Positions 11,623 to 22,007 of a stretch of DNA of 64,000 nucleotides are shown piece by piece. Location of the stretch: NCBI GenBank assembly GCA_023091665.1, contig JALJCQ010000034.1, positions 124,001 to 188,000 on the forward strand, read 5' to 3'. Every line of letters begins with the position of its first letter. The first letter of the stretch is position 1. Made by a program: the position numbers and the translations under genes. The DNA is from Pythium myriotylum (Eukaryota > Oomycota > Peronosporomycetes > Pythiales > Pythiaceae). The notes under the pieces were generated by a model, which saw only the letters and a program-made list of their open reading frames with translations, made no database searches and was not told the origin of the DNA.

Positions 11623-11760
11623 TTCGGCTAAGATACACTGAGTGAGTGGACCACGGTCTCCGTTACGCCCTTTCACGTTGCCAGTGGCTGGTCGTTCAAA
11701 CGGGGCTTGTACCCGATCTTGAAGAGACACACAACATCAACGGAGTTCGAGACCGAGACC
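11623..11760. promoter_or_regulatory. Short shared region between divergent HEAT-repeat and DNAAF6 genes
   Basis: Only 138 bp separate the two divergent ATG codons (11622 on minus, 11761 on plus), so the region must hold both 5' ends. No specific promoter motif is evident; the call rests on geometry alone. Confidence 0.35.
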
Positions 11761-12500
11761 ATGGAAGGTGGCTTAGTGGACATTCTCGCGCTTAATGAGC
11801 TGCTCAGCAAAGCAAACGACCAGGATAACGATTACGACGAGGAGGTAGGGTACCTGTCGGTTTGCTGGGGCTACGACGGATTCATCTGATCGAACGGGAT
11901 CCAACAGAGCCGAGCGCCCAAGGTGACACCAGGGAGCTTGGCGTTCGGGAAGACTGTCGAAAGTACGCAGTGACCACTGCGTAGTTGCGAGTATAGAATA
12001 CTCACTGGAGTTGGTGCATGAGCAGTGGATCGACCGATCGGACAGATAAAGCCCGTCGACACGAGAGCGATTTGGCTGCCAGAGGAAGTGCCGAGTGACG
12101 ATGAAGACGACGATACGTTTGAGACGCGGTCGCGACCAGCGTACGCGATGGAGCTGAATGCTCCATTGATAAAACTCCGACTGACGCACTCGGTGAATGT
12201 AGTTTCGAGATCTTATACAAGCAGTCCGTGATGACCGAGGACGTGTTTCTCGGGCTGAGCGACAAGGACCCTTCGTCGGCCCATTGCGAGGCTATGGTCG
12301 TGCGCATTGACTGCCCCGGCCATAGACAAGAGGACATCGAACTCGACGTCAAGAAACAAAAGCTACTGCTTCAGTCAAGCACGCTCAAGCTGTCGCTGTA
12401 TCTGCCGTACCCTGTGCGACACCAGGACGGCCAGGCCAAGTGGGACCAAGCCAAACAAGTTCTCACCATCACGCTGCCGATCATCCGAGACGAGTGGTGA
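11761..12500 (+). CDS. DNAAF6: DNAAF6 / PIH1D3 axonemal dynein assembly factor
   Basis: Four exons keep frame: 11761-11844, 11908-11962, 12026-12140 and 12203-12500, giving 183 aa, near the usual length of about 210. The N-terminus has the family's short helix (ILALNELLSK followed by acids). The middle has WLPEEVPSDDEDDD. The diagnostic block EILYKQSVMTEDVFLGLS runs straight into the CS-like beta domain (SKKDP-type loop, then the VVRIDCPG and LSLYLPYPV strands). PIH1D3 acts with HSP90 and R2TP-type partners to fold and pre-assemble axonemal dynein arms in the cytoplasm. Its presence implies a motile flagellated stage, as expected of zoospores. The exon 3 donor is GTACGC, which removes an alternative in-frame tail. 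Confidence 0.92.
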
Positions 12501-12652
12501 CAACCAATACATACGCGTGGCAGATTCTCGTTTCGGTCTCGTGGTTCCTATTCTTGTCCTCTGTTGCGACTGCTGATTCCCCTAGTTATTCCGGTCAACA
12601 CGCACTGGGTCAGCAACCGCCTCAGCATCAAGTCGCTCATTACGAGGTGTCC

Positions 12653-15190
12653 ATGAGCGTGCTGGCCGTGCTTGAAGAGATCCACCGAGCGGATCCAAAT
12701 GCTGACAGGATCAGCCTCTGGGGCCATGAAATCGAGGCTCTGGATGGCCAGACGCTTGACTTCCTCTTCGCACAGTTCCCTGGACTCCGTCAACTGGACC
12801 TGCGAGACAACGCACTCACACAGCTCCCACCAGATTTCGGCTCGTTCGTGCCGAACCTCGTGTCATTGGACATCCGAAACAATCCTTTCACCTCTATCCC
12901 GGAGCTCAGCGAGGCGCTGGCGACGTGCACATCTCTGCAAAGTCTCCACGTGACGCTCCGCAACAAGACCGATGAGAAAGTTCTACGCGTGATGCTGCCT
13001 TCGTTACGGCTCCTCAACGGCATCGCCGTGGACAGCGACGCGCGAGCGATCCCACCACCGCCACTCACGCTCGACCTGCCGTTCTCAGCGACATCGTCTT
13101 CCGACGGATCGAACTCGCCGAATCATAGCTGGCTCGACACGCCCACGAGCGTCGCGTCCTCGAGCGCCGTTCGTCCCGTGCGATCGCCGCAAGAGAAGCG
13201 AGAGCTCCGCATCCACTTGTCTGCAGCTGCTCAGAAAGGGAAGGCGGCCAAAGTCAACAAGGCGAGCAGGCTCGGCTCGCCTAAAAGACCCGAGAGCGTC
13301 AAGCCCACCGAGTTGCCGGCGACGATCTCAGACGAGAAAACCGACTGGCGCAAATTGCTCAAGCAATCTAATGATTCCACGAGTGGAAATGGGGACACGA
13401 CAACGCGAGCGTTCATCGCAGAGCTGAAGGCTATCGTGCGGAGCTTTCAAAAGCGAAGCACCACCACGGCATCCTCTCGTGTCGAAGATCAAAATCTGCT
13501 GGACCAGCTCGAGAGAAAGATCGATCTGCTTGCGTTACAGCTGAATGACCTCGAGAAAGCACCAAACGCAAAGGGGGAGACTTTGACCAGTGATGGGCAG
13601 GTGGTGGCGGCATCGCTGGCTGTACGGTGGCGACTCGTGGAGGCTGGAACGCTATACGCGACGCACAAGGCGAGCTCTCTAGATCGGTCTCTAGGCTCGG
13701 GGCTCCATCGACTGCTACAGACACAGACTCAAGTGGTCGAGGCCTTGCTGAAGCACGTGCACGACGCGATATTTGCGCACCAGAAGTGTCAAGCGGCGAG
13801 TGCGAGCCAGGCACAAGCCGTCGAGCAGCAGAAGCAGCAGATGAAGCTGCTTCTTGACGTGGCCGAGACGCTGGAGAAGGACCTCGAGGCATTACAAACC
13901 AAGTACCAAGCGGAGAAAGCGCAGCGAGAGAAGGCTGAATCGACGAGCAAGACGCTGCAGATCGAATGTGACGAGCTGAAGAAAAAAGTCGACGTCGCCG
14001 CACAACCCACTGAGCCAGCGCAACGGAGGATACGCAAGAGGAGCGAAGAAGCGCGGCCGCCTAAAGAGCCTCGGCCAGCGTCGCCGATTGGGCATACTCA
14101 AGCAAAGTCAGGAAGCCCACAGCGAGTGCCGTCACCTCCACGTGCTGCTGCGAACCCGACCATACTCAAGAGCCTCACGCTGAAACAGTTGGTCGATTTG
14201 ATCCACTGCATCCTCACGTCCAAATCCAAGTATGACGGTCGTATCCAGGCAATCGGAGCACCGCCCGAGACCATAGAGCAGCACATGTACTCGTATCTGA
14301 ATCAGCGATTTGGCCTCCATTCGTTGATCGTCGAGTACGCGGCCGCGATCTGGAGAGGCTGCCAGATGTATACTCGCGAGGACAACGACGTCGCAATGTT
14401 CCACGCAATGGTACGCAATCAGGTAGACGAGGACTTTGTCGGCATCAAGAAGAAGCTGCAACAGGCGCTGCGAGAGCTCCTACGAGCTTACTTTCACGCA
14501 AAGTTCCCACTCAAGACCGAGGCGGTAATCCAGAAACTCGTCCAGTCGCGCGTTGGTGGGGGTATGATCTACGAGGAGGAATGGTCGGAAATTCTACGTT
14601 ATCTCTATGACCCCAGCGATGTAAGTTTAGGCCGCGACCAAGTCAGCAGATTGGAAACTAAATCTTCTTGGTGGCCGTAGAGTTCGATCCTCTTGCGGCT
14701 AGTGAAACGCAAGGCCGAGATCTACCAGACTCAACAAACGAACAGTTCGAAGAATAGCAATACATCCGGTCCGATGCAGTTGCCGTTCCCCGTGTTCGAA
14801 AAACTTCTATACGACTACCAACTGCAGGGCCGACTGAAGCTCCTGGAAAACTTCCGCGAGCTTTTCGCTCAGTTCGACATCGAGCGAGTAGGCGTCCTAC
14901 GCCAAAACAAGTTTCGCGAGCTTGTGGCGCAGCTCGGACCTAGAAAAAGTGAAGGGGAGGTGCTCAAAATGCTGCAGAACGTGGATCCATTCGACCACGA
15001 CACAGTGACATTCTCCGACGTGAGTTTGCGATCAAGAATATGCGGTTTCGCCCCGGCTAACTCTGTCATATCATCTATAATGCAGGCGGTGAGATGTTTA
15101 CTTCCTGATATTCGACAGCACAGCATCAATCGACGAGCGGGAGACAAACACGCGGGGCGGCGAGTGGAGATCGTGTCTTCAAAGCGTTAA
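12653..15190 (+). CDS. LRR, coiled-coil and EF-hand-like protein, probably ciliary
   Basis: Three exons, 12653-14620, 14681-15019 and 15086-15190, give 803 aa. ATG 12653 is chosen because upstream codons overlap the DNAAF6 3' end. Residues about 35-130 form leucine-rich repeats (LRQLDLRDNALTQLP, LVSLDIRNNPFTSIP). Residues about 160-300 are disordered and Ser/Pro-rich, followed by coiled coil to about 520. A conserved helical block (TIEQHMYSYLNQRFGL) precedes an EF-hand-like C-terminus (LFAQFDIERVGVLRQNKF, then VDPFDHDTVTFSD) whose loops lack the full calcium-ligand set. I know no named gene of this architecture. Placement beside DNAAF6 and the EF/LRR mix suggest a basal-body or axonemal role, which is inference. 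Confidence 0.78.
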
Positions 15191-16650
15191 TAACCAGCTT
15201 CAAAGGCCTCCCAAAATGACTCGCTCTCGTGGTCCTGCCGTTCGAGACCGAGCTCGCTTAGTGTCGTGAATAGATTTGCCTGTTGAGTGGCTTCAGCGTG
15301 AAAGTTGGTCAGAGAGGATTCATCGTGATCAGATCCCACCCACACGCACGCGTAGTGTGGTGAGATCAGCAGAAGGATGTGCTGGGCTAGAAGGTCGTCC
15401 GAGTCATAGTTCGTGAGTAGTTCCCACGTCACTGATCCTTGACATGAGCTCTCTCGCAGAAACAGTTTAGGCTTCAAATTGGTGTCAATTGCCTCGGGCA
15501 CTTGAAAATGTGGACCGTTGACCAGTGAAAGTTCCTCAGGAACGCTCGGATCCAACCACGCAAGCTCATATGCGTACTGGAAGTGGTCCGCGCCATCGAT
15601 GGCGCTAGTGTCTTCGACAACTTCGATTACCATTTCTTTTGATGCACCATCCCCTATAAGTACGCGTAACATTTGCGTTGCAAGCTTCTTTGCTGTCTCT
15701 ACACCGTTCTCGATCACGCATTTTCTACCCTTCCAGATGACAACTCGCTTGTCGTCGTCCAGAAACACAAAAATGCCTCGTGACCACAACGCCGTCGATG
15801 GCAATCGATTGCCATCGCTGGTCGCTGGGATCTGGGCTTTACGACGCGAATCCCTCTCATAGCAAAGCTTCAACACAAACGTTGCTGGATCATACGAGGC
15901 ATGCGGTGCCAGTCGGTAGAGTCCTCGACTAGCAGACAGATCTGCCGTTAGTTCATGTTCCCACTCGATGAGCTGGCATATGAATGCTGCGTTTGGACTA
16001 CAGATCGCTCGTTTGCTCTTCACAAATGCGTTGGCTTCGTGAAATTCAATCCGTTCTCTAAACATGACGTACGCGATCGCAAACGCGCATGACCGGGACA
16101 CGCCCTGGTGGCAGTGGATTAGCACGCGGCCGTGCTCTTCTCGACACACCTCAATGAAATCGATCACTAGTGGGAAAAATGGGAGCAAGTCTTCTTGAAC
16201 ACCATCACGAATCGCGAGTTGCAAGAAAGCGATGGCAGTGTCTTTTTCATTGGGAAAGCTGATGACTTCCTTGCAGCAGTTGATCACATGGGTGATACCG
16301 AGACGCCGAAGCCTAGTTTCGTCTTGAGCAACCAGAAGGTTACTGACAAAGAGCAGATCGGGAAGGATCTCCGAGCACGTATGCTCGAACTGCTCCAACG
16401 TTCGCGACTTCCGCACGCTCTCTGGGACCAAGAACGTCGTTCCTTCGTCGCCACCACGTCGCGCGGTCTCAAGGCGATTGGTTTCAGATTGAGCCACAAG
16501 TGCGTGCGGTGGCGTCTCGATCACGGGAACGGTCTTTTCTGCTGGTCGACATGCCGGAGGGGAACTCGCAGTGGCGATACTGCCCTTTGTGCGCTGTGAT
16601 CCTGGTAGAACACCCGTGAAGGCTTCATTCTTTGTCTGACGTTGACCCAT
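15187..16650 (-). CDS. Dual-specificity (MAP-kinase-type) phosphatase with gelsolin-like C-terminus
   Basis: A single-exon 487-aa protein from ATG 16650. The start MGQRQTK fits an N-myristoylation site, suggesting membrane anchoring. The DSP domain spans residues about 93-235: general acid Asp149 in RDGVQED, and signature IHCHQGVSRSCAF with nucleophile Cys180 and Arg186. Residues about 300-470 contain GIFVFLDDDKRVVIWKGRKC and related segments typical of a gelsolin repeat. Plant MKP1 has the same DSP-gelsolin order, so a MAPK phosphatase role is likely. The C-terminal stop TAA (15189-15187) overlaps the stop of the convergent LRR/EF-hand gene. Confidence 0.9.
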   Translation of the reverse strand: MGQRQTKNEAFTGVLPGSQRTKGSIATASSPPACRPAEKTVPVIETPPHALVAQSETNRLETARRGGDEGTTFLVPESVRKSRTLEQFEHTCSEILPDLLFVSNLLVAQDETRLRRLGITHVINCCKEVISFPNEKDTAIAFLQLAIRDGVQEDLLPFFPLVIDFIEVCREEHGRVLIHCHQGVSRSCAFAIAYVMFRERIEFHEANAFVKSKRAICSPNAAFICQLIEWEHELTADLSASRGLYRLAPHASYDPATFVLKLCYERDSRRKAQIPATSDGNRLPSTALWSRGIFVFLDDDKRVVIWKGRKCVIENGVETAKKLATQMLRVLIGDGASKEMVIEVVEDTSAIDGADHFQYAYELAWLDPSVPEELSLVNGPHFQVPEAIDTNLKPKLFLRESSCQGSVTWELLTNYDSDDLLAQHILLLISPHYACVWVGSDHDESSLTNFHAEATQQANLFTTLSELGLERQDHESESFWEAFEAGY

Positions 16651-16796
16651 GGTGAGTGGCAGAGGGAGAAATTTTTGAGCGATCGAACGTAACAACTGCG
16701 CTGAAGGTCTTGCTCCACATTTCTGGACAAGTTATTTGTAGCATTTGAGGGGTCCTGGCCCTTCGACATAATCTACCTATTTGATTTCCTAACTTC

Positions 16797-17778
16797 TTAG
16801 AGTGATCCTTTGTCTCGAGCCTCTGTGTAGAAAATGGCTTCCGAGTTGGTCGTGCACCGTCGTCCGTTCATCTTCTCGAGTCGAAAGTGCCGTAGACGTG
16901 GGATCGCGATCATCACAGCGAACACTGCCACTAAACCACCGATGATGCCGGCGATGATCACCACCACTGACGTGCTGTCTTCGTTCTTCGCGCTGTGGGA
17001 GGTCGAAGCTTCCCGTGTCGATGGAGAGGGCGCGGGAGTAGTTGCAGGTGGTGGCTGTGAAACGATCACAGCCGATTCAATGGTTCCATTCCATCCGAGC
17101 GAGCCGTCGGTGGAGCCGGTGGTTGCGGTGGCACAGAAAACCACGGTGAAGTGGATCGTCGACGGGCAGTTGCGAGTCTTGCCTGGATCCGTTGGGTACT
17201 GGTACGCGTCGGGACAGCCGTCCTCAAAGCAGTTGACGGTCATGCAAGTGGGTCCGACGACGTCGTCTTTTCCGACACTCGGCACGATCTTCATGCCGAC
17301 GTTGAAGCCTGTGCCGCCGGTGACTTCTTTGCAATGGGCGAGACTGCTGCAGTTCCCAGGCTGCAAGAGAGTCAAGTGAGCAGAACGTCCCGATGAGACC
17401 AGTGCGCACGACAGACGTACGCCGACAGTGTTTCCGGTGGGGATGATGCCGATATCGTACCATGTGATCGCCTCCTGAACCGAGAACTCGGCGACTAAGA
17501 GAACGCGCGTAAGCGAACGACCCGACCTTGCGACACGCAAAGAGAGTCGAGGACTAATACGTACGCGTCGCCTGGTTGGTCATGCCGAAGCGGAAGGCCT
17601 CGATAGTGCCGACCGGCAGCGTTTTCTTGAGGAAGCTGTCTTTCTGGATGCGCTCGGTCGTCTTGCCGTTCGAGAGCGTCATGGTCTTACCGCACTCGTT
17701 GCGGAAGAGGAGCTCGACTGCGTGCGCCGGCGCGGCCTCGAGCGCGAGCACGGCGGCCGCCAGCACGCAGCGCCACAT
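16797..17778 (-). CDS. Thaumatin-like type I membrane protein, copy 1
   Basis: Three exons, 17778-17565, 17494-17421 and 17360-16797, give 283 aa. Skipping the second splice would insert about 20 residues absent from the three paralogues, so the intron 17420-17361 is preferred. A signal peptide ends near AAPAHA (residue 20). The thaumatin-like domain follows: a NECGKTM-type first strand, the family segment ITWYDIGIIPTG, FNVGMKI, then the Cys-rich NCFEDGCPDAYQYP and a terminal VVFCA. It has a short Thr/Pro linker instead of the long AP-TP repeat of the paralogues, then a membrane helix at about 226-249 and a basic cytoplasmic tail. Thaumatin-like proteins bind or hydrolyse beta-glucans in several groups; the role here is unproven. 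Confidence 0.83.
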
Positions 17779-18612
17779 CGTCGAGTGGGTCCTCCGCCGC
17801 CTGCCGCGCGCGCTCTTCTCGCCCATGCTCAGCAATCGCCCAATTTTTCGTCTCTGTGTCTTTTTTTCCGCGCGGGCGTCAACTCAATCGCGCGCGCGCG
17901 ACTCGGCCGCTTCCACACGCGTGGCCACTCGCGTGTGTGCCTCGCTCTCTCGCTCTCTCGTTCTCTCGCTCGCGAGGCGCGAGGAAGCGAGAGAAAGAAA
18001 GACACGCTCGGCCCACGGCGAGGAGGATTGCATTGCCTCCGAGACGAGATGCTCCTCACGAGGCGGGAGAGTTGCAGTAGGGGTAGGGATCGCGTAACAG
18101 TGTACGAGCCAGATGGCTGCGAGAAGGTCTGACTAGTCCAGAATATCGGATTCGGAAGGTATCGAATTTACGATGTTCCTTATGCCATTAATTAAACTCT
18201 AGAGTTTTCAAACATCCATTCCTGACAAAAAGGGTATAGTACGTCAAAGGTTTTGGTAGCTTCTAACAAAACCGCGTCCAGTCATGAGTTTGTGGCTCTT
18301 CTGATATTGGTCGCAAGGCGCATGAAGATGTTATATCAGTTGATGAAGCGGCGTCGTACCGTAGAAAGTTGACTCTATATACTAATATAACAACGACGGA
18401 CGGTTACAGTTAGGATACCTGGACGAAGTCCTATCGAACCAGGGCTAGGGGTATAACCCAGACATCAGATGCTGCAAACTCGAGATAGTGCTAAATCAAT
18501 GGATTTGATTGGGAATTGATTCCGTCGTCAATACCTTTTTCAGAGGAGTTCGTCTAGGCCTCTCTCTCTCTCTCTCTCTCTGGTCTCTACAATACAGCTT
18601 CGATATTCAAGT
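17779..18612. other. Intergenic region with CT-rich low complexity
   Basis: No gene is supported in these 830 bp. The stretch 17935-17980 is a degenerate CTCT/CGCT-rich tract directly upstream of thaumatin-like copy 1 and may belong to its 5' region. The long opposite-strand frames here are Arg/Ser-rich composition effects. Confidence 0.5.
18560..18581. repeat. (CT)11 microsatellite
   Basis: Eleven uninterrupted CT units lie just downstream of the stop codon of thaumatin-like copy 2. Confidence 0.95.
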
Positions 18613-19785
18613 TTACAGCTCAACGCCTGGGACGGGCGTGGCGATCGCGTGGTGGCTCGCCTCGATGTCGTCCTTGGGCTCCATGTCCTCCAACTGCTTG
18701 CGCTTCTTGTAGGCCACGAAGATGAAGCCGGCAGCAACGCAGGCAAGCGCACCAGCGCCGACAGAGAGCAGCGTCGCGAGCGGCGAGCCGCTGGACTCGG
18801 AGCTCGCACGCGTGTTCGCCTCCTGGACGGGGGCACCCACAGGAGTCGCGGTCGTCGACGCCGGGGTCGCAGCCGGTTCCGCTGGCTTGTCAGCGGGCAG
18901 ACCTGCCTGCTGGTTGGTAGAGCCACGAAGGCCGCTCGCCGGTGCTTCGGGCTCCGCATGGTGGCTACCGCTCGCGACGATCGCGCCGGACTCGAGGACA
19001 GGAGCGACCGTGGTTGCTTCAGGCGTCGTCGGCTCAGGAGTCGTGTGCTCGGTGGTCGATGGCTCAGGCGTGGAAGAAGCAGTCGGCGTCGGCGTCGGCG
19101 AAGGAGTTGGCGCTGGGGTCGGGGCTGGGGTCGGAGCTGGCGTCGGAGCCGGCGTCGGAGCTGGAGTTGGGGCAGGCGTAGGCGCAGGCGTCGGGGCGGG
19201 AGTGGGGGCGGGAGTAGGGGCAGGAGTAGGGGCCGGCGTCGGAGCAGGCTTTGGCGTCGGAGCTGGCGCGGGCTTGCTGCCTCCGCTTCCACCAGGGCAG
19301 AAGACGAGATCCGTCGGTGTGTTCATGTTCGCGCATGACGTGGTCTTGGTGTCATCCTTGGGGTACTGGTAGGCGTCGTCGCACCCGTCGTGGAGACACG
19401 TGCGAGTCAGGCAGCCACGCGGCGCGATCTGCATGGGCACGTTGTAGCCGACACCGCCGGTCTTGTCCTTGCAGTCCTGGAGGCTGGAGCAGTAGCCCGG
19501 GCCGCTGATCGGACCCGTCGGGATGATACTGATGTCGTACCAGAGGAAGCCGCCGTGCGTCGAGATCTCAGCCAGCGTCGCCTGGCCGCCGAGGCCGTGG
19601 CGGAACATACCACTGTACCCTGGAGGCAGGTCGCGGAAGGTGCTGGCGCCCGGCGCGAGGGGCTCCAAGACGCTGTTGTCCCAGAGGTCAATCTTGAAGG
19701 AGCAGCGGTTGGTGATCGTGAGCGGCGTGGCCTGCACGGAGGCGACGAGCAGCAACGCGGAGACGCAGAGCCGCTGGAGAGCCAT
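18613..19785 (-). CDS. Thaumatin-like membrane protein with Ala-Pro-Thr-Pro stalk, copy 2 (intronless)
   Basis: 390 aa in one exon from ATG 19785. Signal peptide residues 1-19 (ends VQAT). The thaumatin-like domain spans about 20-165, with [15 protein letters not shown] at its start, [12 protein letters not shown] in the middle, the Cys cluster [20 protein letters not shown], and the closing DLVFCPGG. Residues about 172-230 are a perfect-to-near-perfect Ala-Pro-Thr-Pro repeat, a rigid and probably O-glycosylated stalk, followed by Ser/Thr/Pro-rich linker. A membrane helix at about 336-359 and the tail [14 protein letters not shown] complete a type I surface protein. Copies 1, 3 and 4 all have a phase-1 intron after the Gln-Ala-Thr-Leu segment; it is absent here. 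Confidence 0.9.
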   Translation of the reverse strand: MALQRLCVSALLLVASVQATPLTITNRCSFKIDLWDNSVLEPLAPGASTFRDLPPGYSGMFRHGLGGQATLAEISTHGGFLWYDISIIPTGPISGPGYCSSLQDCKDKTGGVGYNVPMQIAPRGCLTRTCLHDGCDDAYQYPKDDTKTTSCANMNTPTDLVFCPGGSGGSKPAPAPTPKPAPTPAPTPAPTPAPTPAPTPAPTPAPTPAPTPAPTPAPTPAPTPAPTPSPTPTPTASSTPEPSTTEHTTPEPTTPEATTVAPVLESGAIVASGSHHAEPEAPASGLRGSTNQQAGLPADKPAEPAATPASTTATPVGAPVQEANTRASSESSGSPLATLLSVGAGALACVAAGFIFVAYKKRKQLEDMEPKDDIEASHHAIATPVPGVEL

Positions 19786-20189
19786 GGTGGAGGAGGGACG
19801 ACTTGCAACGAAGGCAAGAAGTTGGGGAATGAGCCCAATCTCGGCGTGCATCGTGGCGATCGAGCAAGCGGTGTTCAGCCAGCCAGCCATTCACGACGGG
19901 TCTATCTAGCGATCGTTGACTCGCCACCATTTCGACGATGAGGCGATCTATTATCCACGGCCACGCATGCCCACGCAAGACGCACGCCACTCCATACATA
20001 CGAACACTAAGTGAAGGCTACACTGCGACACGTCTTCACACAAGTGCGCCCATCAACACGTGGGTTGACCGATTCGAAAGAGATCGAGATGGCGACGAGC
20101 AGTCGTCGCCATACGATTTTCGAACGACTGGCGCAAGCGGCGTTGACACAGTTTCACAGGTCGCACGCAACGCGACGGCGGACCCGCTC

Positions 20190-21378
20190 TCAGAGGATGT
20201 GGATCATATTCTGCGGCGTGACCAGCGCTTGGTGGGGGAGCACTGACTCGCTGTCTTTCGGCTCGAGCGCCTCGAGTTCCTTGCGCTTCTTGTACGCGAC
20301 AAAGATGAACGAGCCGGCCACGCAGGCCAGCACGCCGGCGCCGATCGAGAGGACCGTCGCGAGAGGCGAGCCCTTGCTCTCGGCCTGGCTCTTGGTGTTG
20401 GCCTCGGTGATCTTCTCACCCGCGGGCGTCGGCGTTACCGTCGACGACGACACGTACGGGTTGTCTTCCTTGAGAGGCGCGGGCGTCTCGATCTTCCCGG
20501 CATCCGAAGAGCCCGATGTGCCACGCAACGCAGCAGAGGAAGAGCTGCCACCGAGATCCGCTTCTCCGCCAATAACGCCAGCCTCATCTTCGCCCTTCCC
20601 GGGGTCAACAGTTGCGACAGGTGCCTCGGTGCTCGGTTCCGGCGTCGGTGTAGGCGTCGGAGTCGGCGTTGGAGCCGGCGTCGGTGCAGGGGTCGGTGCC
20701 GGAGTGGGCGCAGGCGTTGGGGCCGGCGTAGGCGCGGGGGTCGGCGCCGGGGTCGGGGCCGGAGTGGGCGCGGGGGTCGGCGCAGGCGTGCTGCCTCCGT
20801 TGCCGCCAGGGCAGAAGACGAGATCCGTGGGAGTGTTCATGTTCGCGCACGACGTGGTCTTGGTGTCGTCCTTGGGGTACTGGTAAGCATCAGTGCAGCC
20901 GTCGTTCATGCACGTTCGTGTCAGGCAACCGCGCGGCGCGATCTGCATGGGCACGTTGTAGCCGACGCCGCCAGTCTTTTCTTTGCAGGCCTGCAGGCTC
21001 TCGCAGTACCCGGGGCCACTCAGCGGGCCCGTCGGGATGATACTGATGTCGTACCAGAGGAAGCCGCCGTCTGTCGAGAACTCAGCAACTAAAGCACAGA
21101 AGCAGCGTCGTCAGTACGGATCCTACGAGGCTTTTCTCCCCCCAAACGGACGAAAACTCACGAGTAGCCTGTGGGTTCGAGCCGTGGCGGAACATGCCGT
21201 GGTAGCCGGCGGGCAGTTCGCGGAACGTGGACGCGCCGGGCGCAAGCGGCTCGCTCACTTTGTTATCCCACAAGTCAATCGTGAAAGAGCATTTGTTGAT
21301 GATCGTGAGCGGCGTGGCGCTGGCCGTCGCGGCGAGCAGCAGCGCGAGCGTCGGGGCGGAGAAGCGCGCGAGAACCAT
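20190..21378 (-). CDS. Thaumatin-like membrane protein with Pro-Thr stalk, copy 3
   Basis: Exon 1 21378-21162 and exon 2 21088-20190, joined by a 73-bp phase-1 intron after the Gln-Ala-Thr-Leu segment, give 371 aa. Signal peptide to about residue 21 (ATASA). Thaumatin-like domain: [15 protein letters not shown], then [25 protein letters not shown], and DLVFCPGG. The AP-TP stalk is shorter than in copy 2. Membrane helix about 315-338, cytoplasmic tail [13 protein letters not shown]. Ectodomain and tail are so close to copy 2 that the pair is a recent tandem duplication. Confidence 0.9.
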
Positions 21379-22007
21379 GGCGACGCAGAGGACGGTCGTT
21401 CTGGTGTTTTAGTTCGTCGGAAGAGGACGGGGAGACAGTGACTGCGTGCGGCAGCTTGTGGAGTGACACGTGCGAGTCGTGCGCTCCCTTAATCCACATG
21501 ACAAGAGCAAAGAGTAGCATAGTAGAAGCGCTGTCAACCAAGGTGACCAGACAGCCTTGATTGTGCAGAAGGTCCGCGGCGCGACGCCGTCGTTGAACCA
21601 CCCAACCACCTGCAACAGCAGCGAAAGCCGGGGGACACGCTCGACGCTTCCAAGACCACGCCAGCTGGTTCGCGCCAGCGCTCTTGTGACCAGAGCGAGG
21701 CGGTCTGCCCGTCCACTTGGTCTGGGGTTTCCCCATTGCGCTGTTGATGGGTAGCGTGGCGAGGGGGATGCTCAGAGATCGGTAGAAATCGCGTCGCGTC
21801 CAGGTGGGCGTGAGGAGCTACAGAAGCCAGTTATGTAGCCATCTGAGGGCCAGTCTGTCTCTCGAATTATCAAAAAGAGGTGATACGGAGTCAAGGATGT
21901 TTAAAAGAAGATGATACTGTGTACAGAAAACCATTGCAATTCACCTTGTTTTGGTACATGATAAATAAGGGGGGTGGTTTTGTCTGGATCTCCTGGCAGC
22001 TACTGAC
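21379..22007. other. Intergenic, no gene recognised
   Basis: About 630 bp between thaumatin-like copy 3 and the GPCR-PIPK stop codon. Frames present are short and compositionally poor. The right 120 bp next to the GPCR-PIPK 3' end are more AT-rich, as expected of a 3' UTR. Confidence 0.5.

Noticed and set aside
17576..18132. Long Arg/Ser-rich frames on the plus strand opposite thaumatin-like copy 1
   Set aside because: They mirror the real minus-strand exon and its CT-rich upstream tract; no domain and no coding signal of their own.
18970..19270. Short repeats that could suggest a CRISPR-like array
   Set aside because: Repeats are contiguous, 12 bp, have no spacers and are coding in a eukaryotic gene.
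18649..19372. Plus-strand frames of Gly-Val-Gly-Ala or Arg-rich repeats
   Set aside because: Shadows of the Ala-Pro-Thr-Pro repeat coded on the minus strand.
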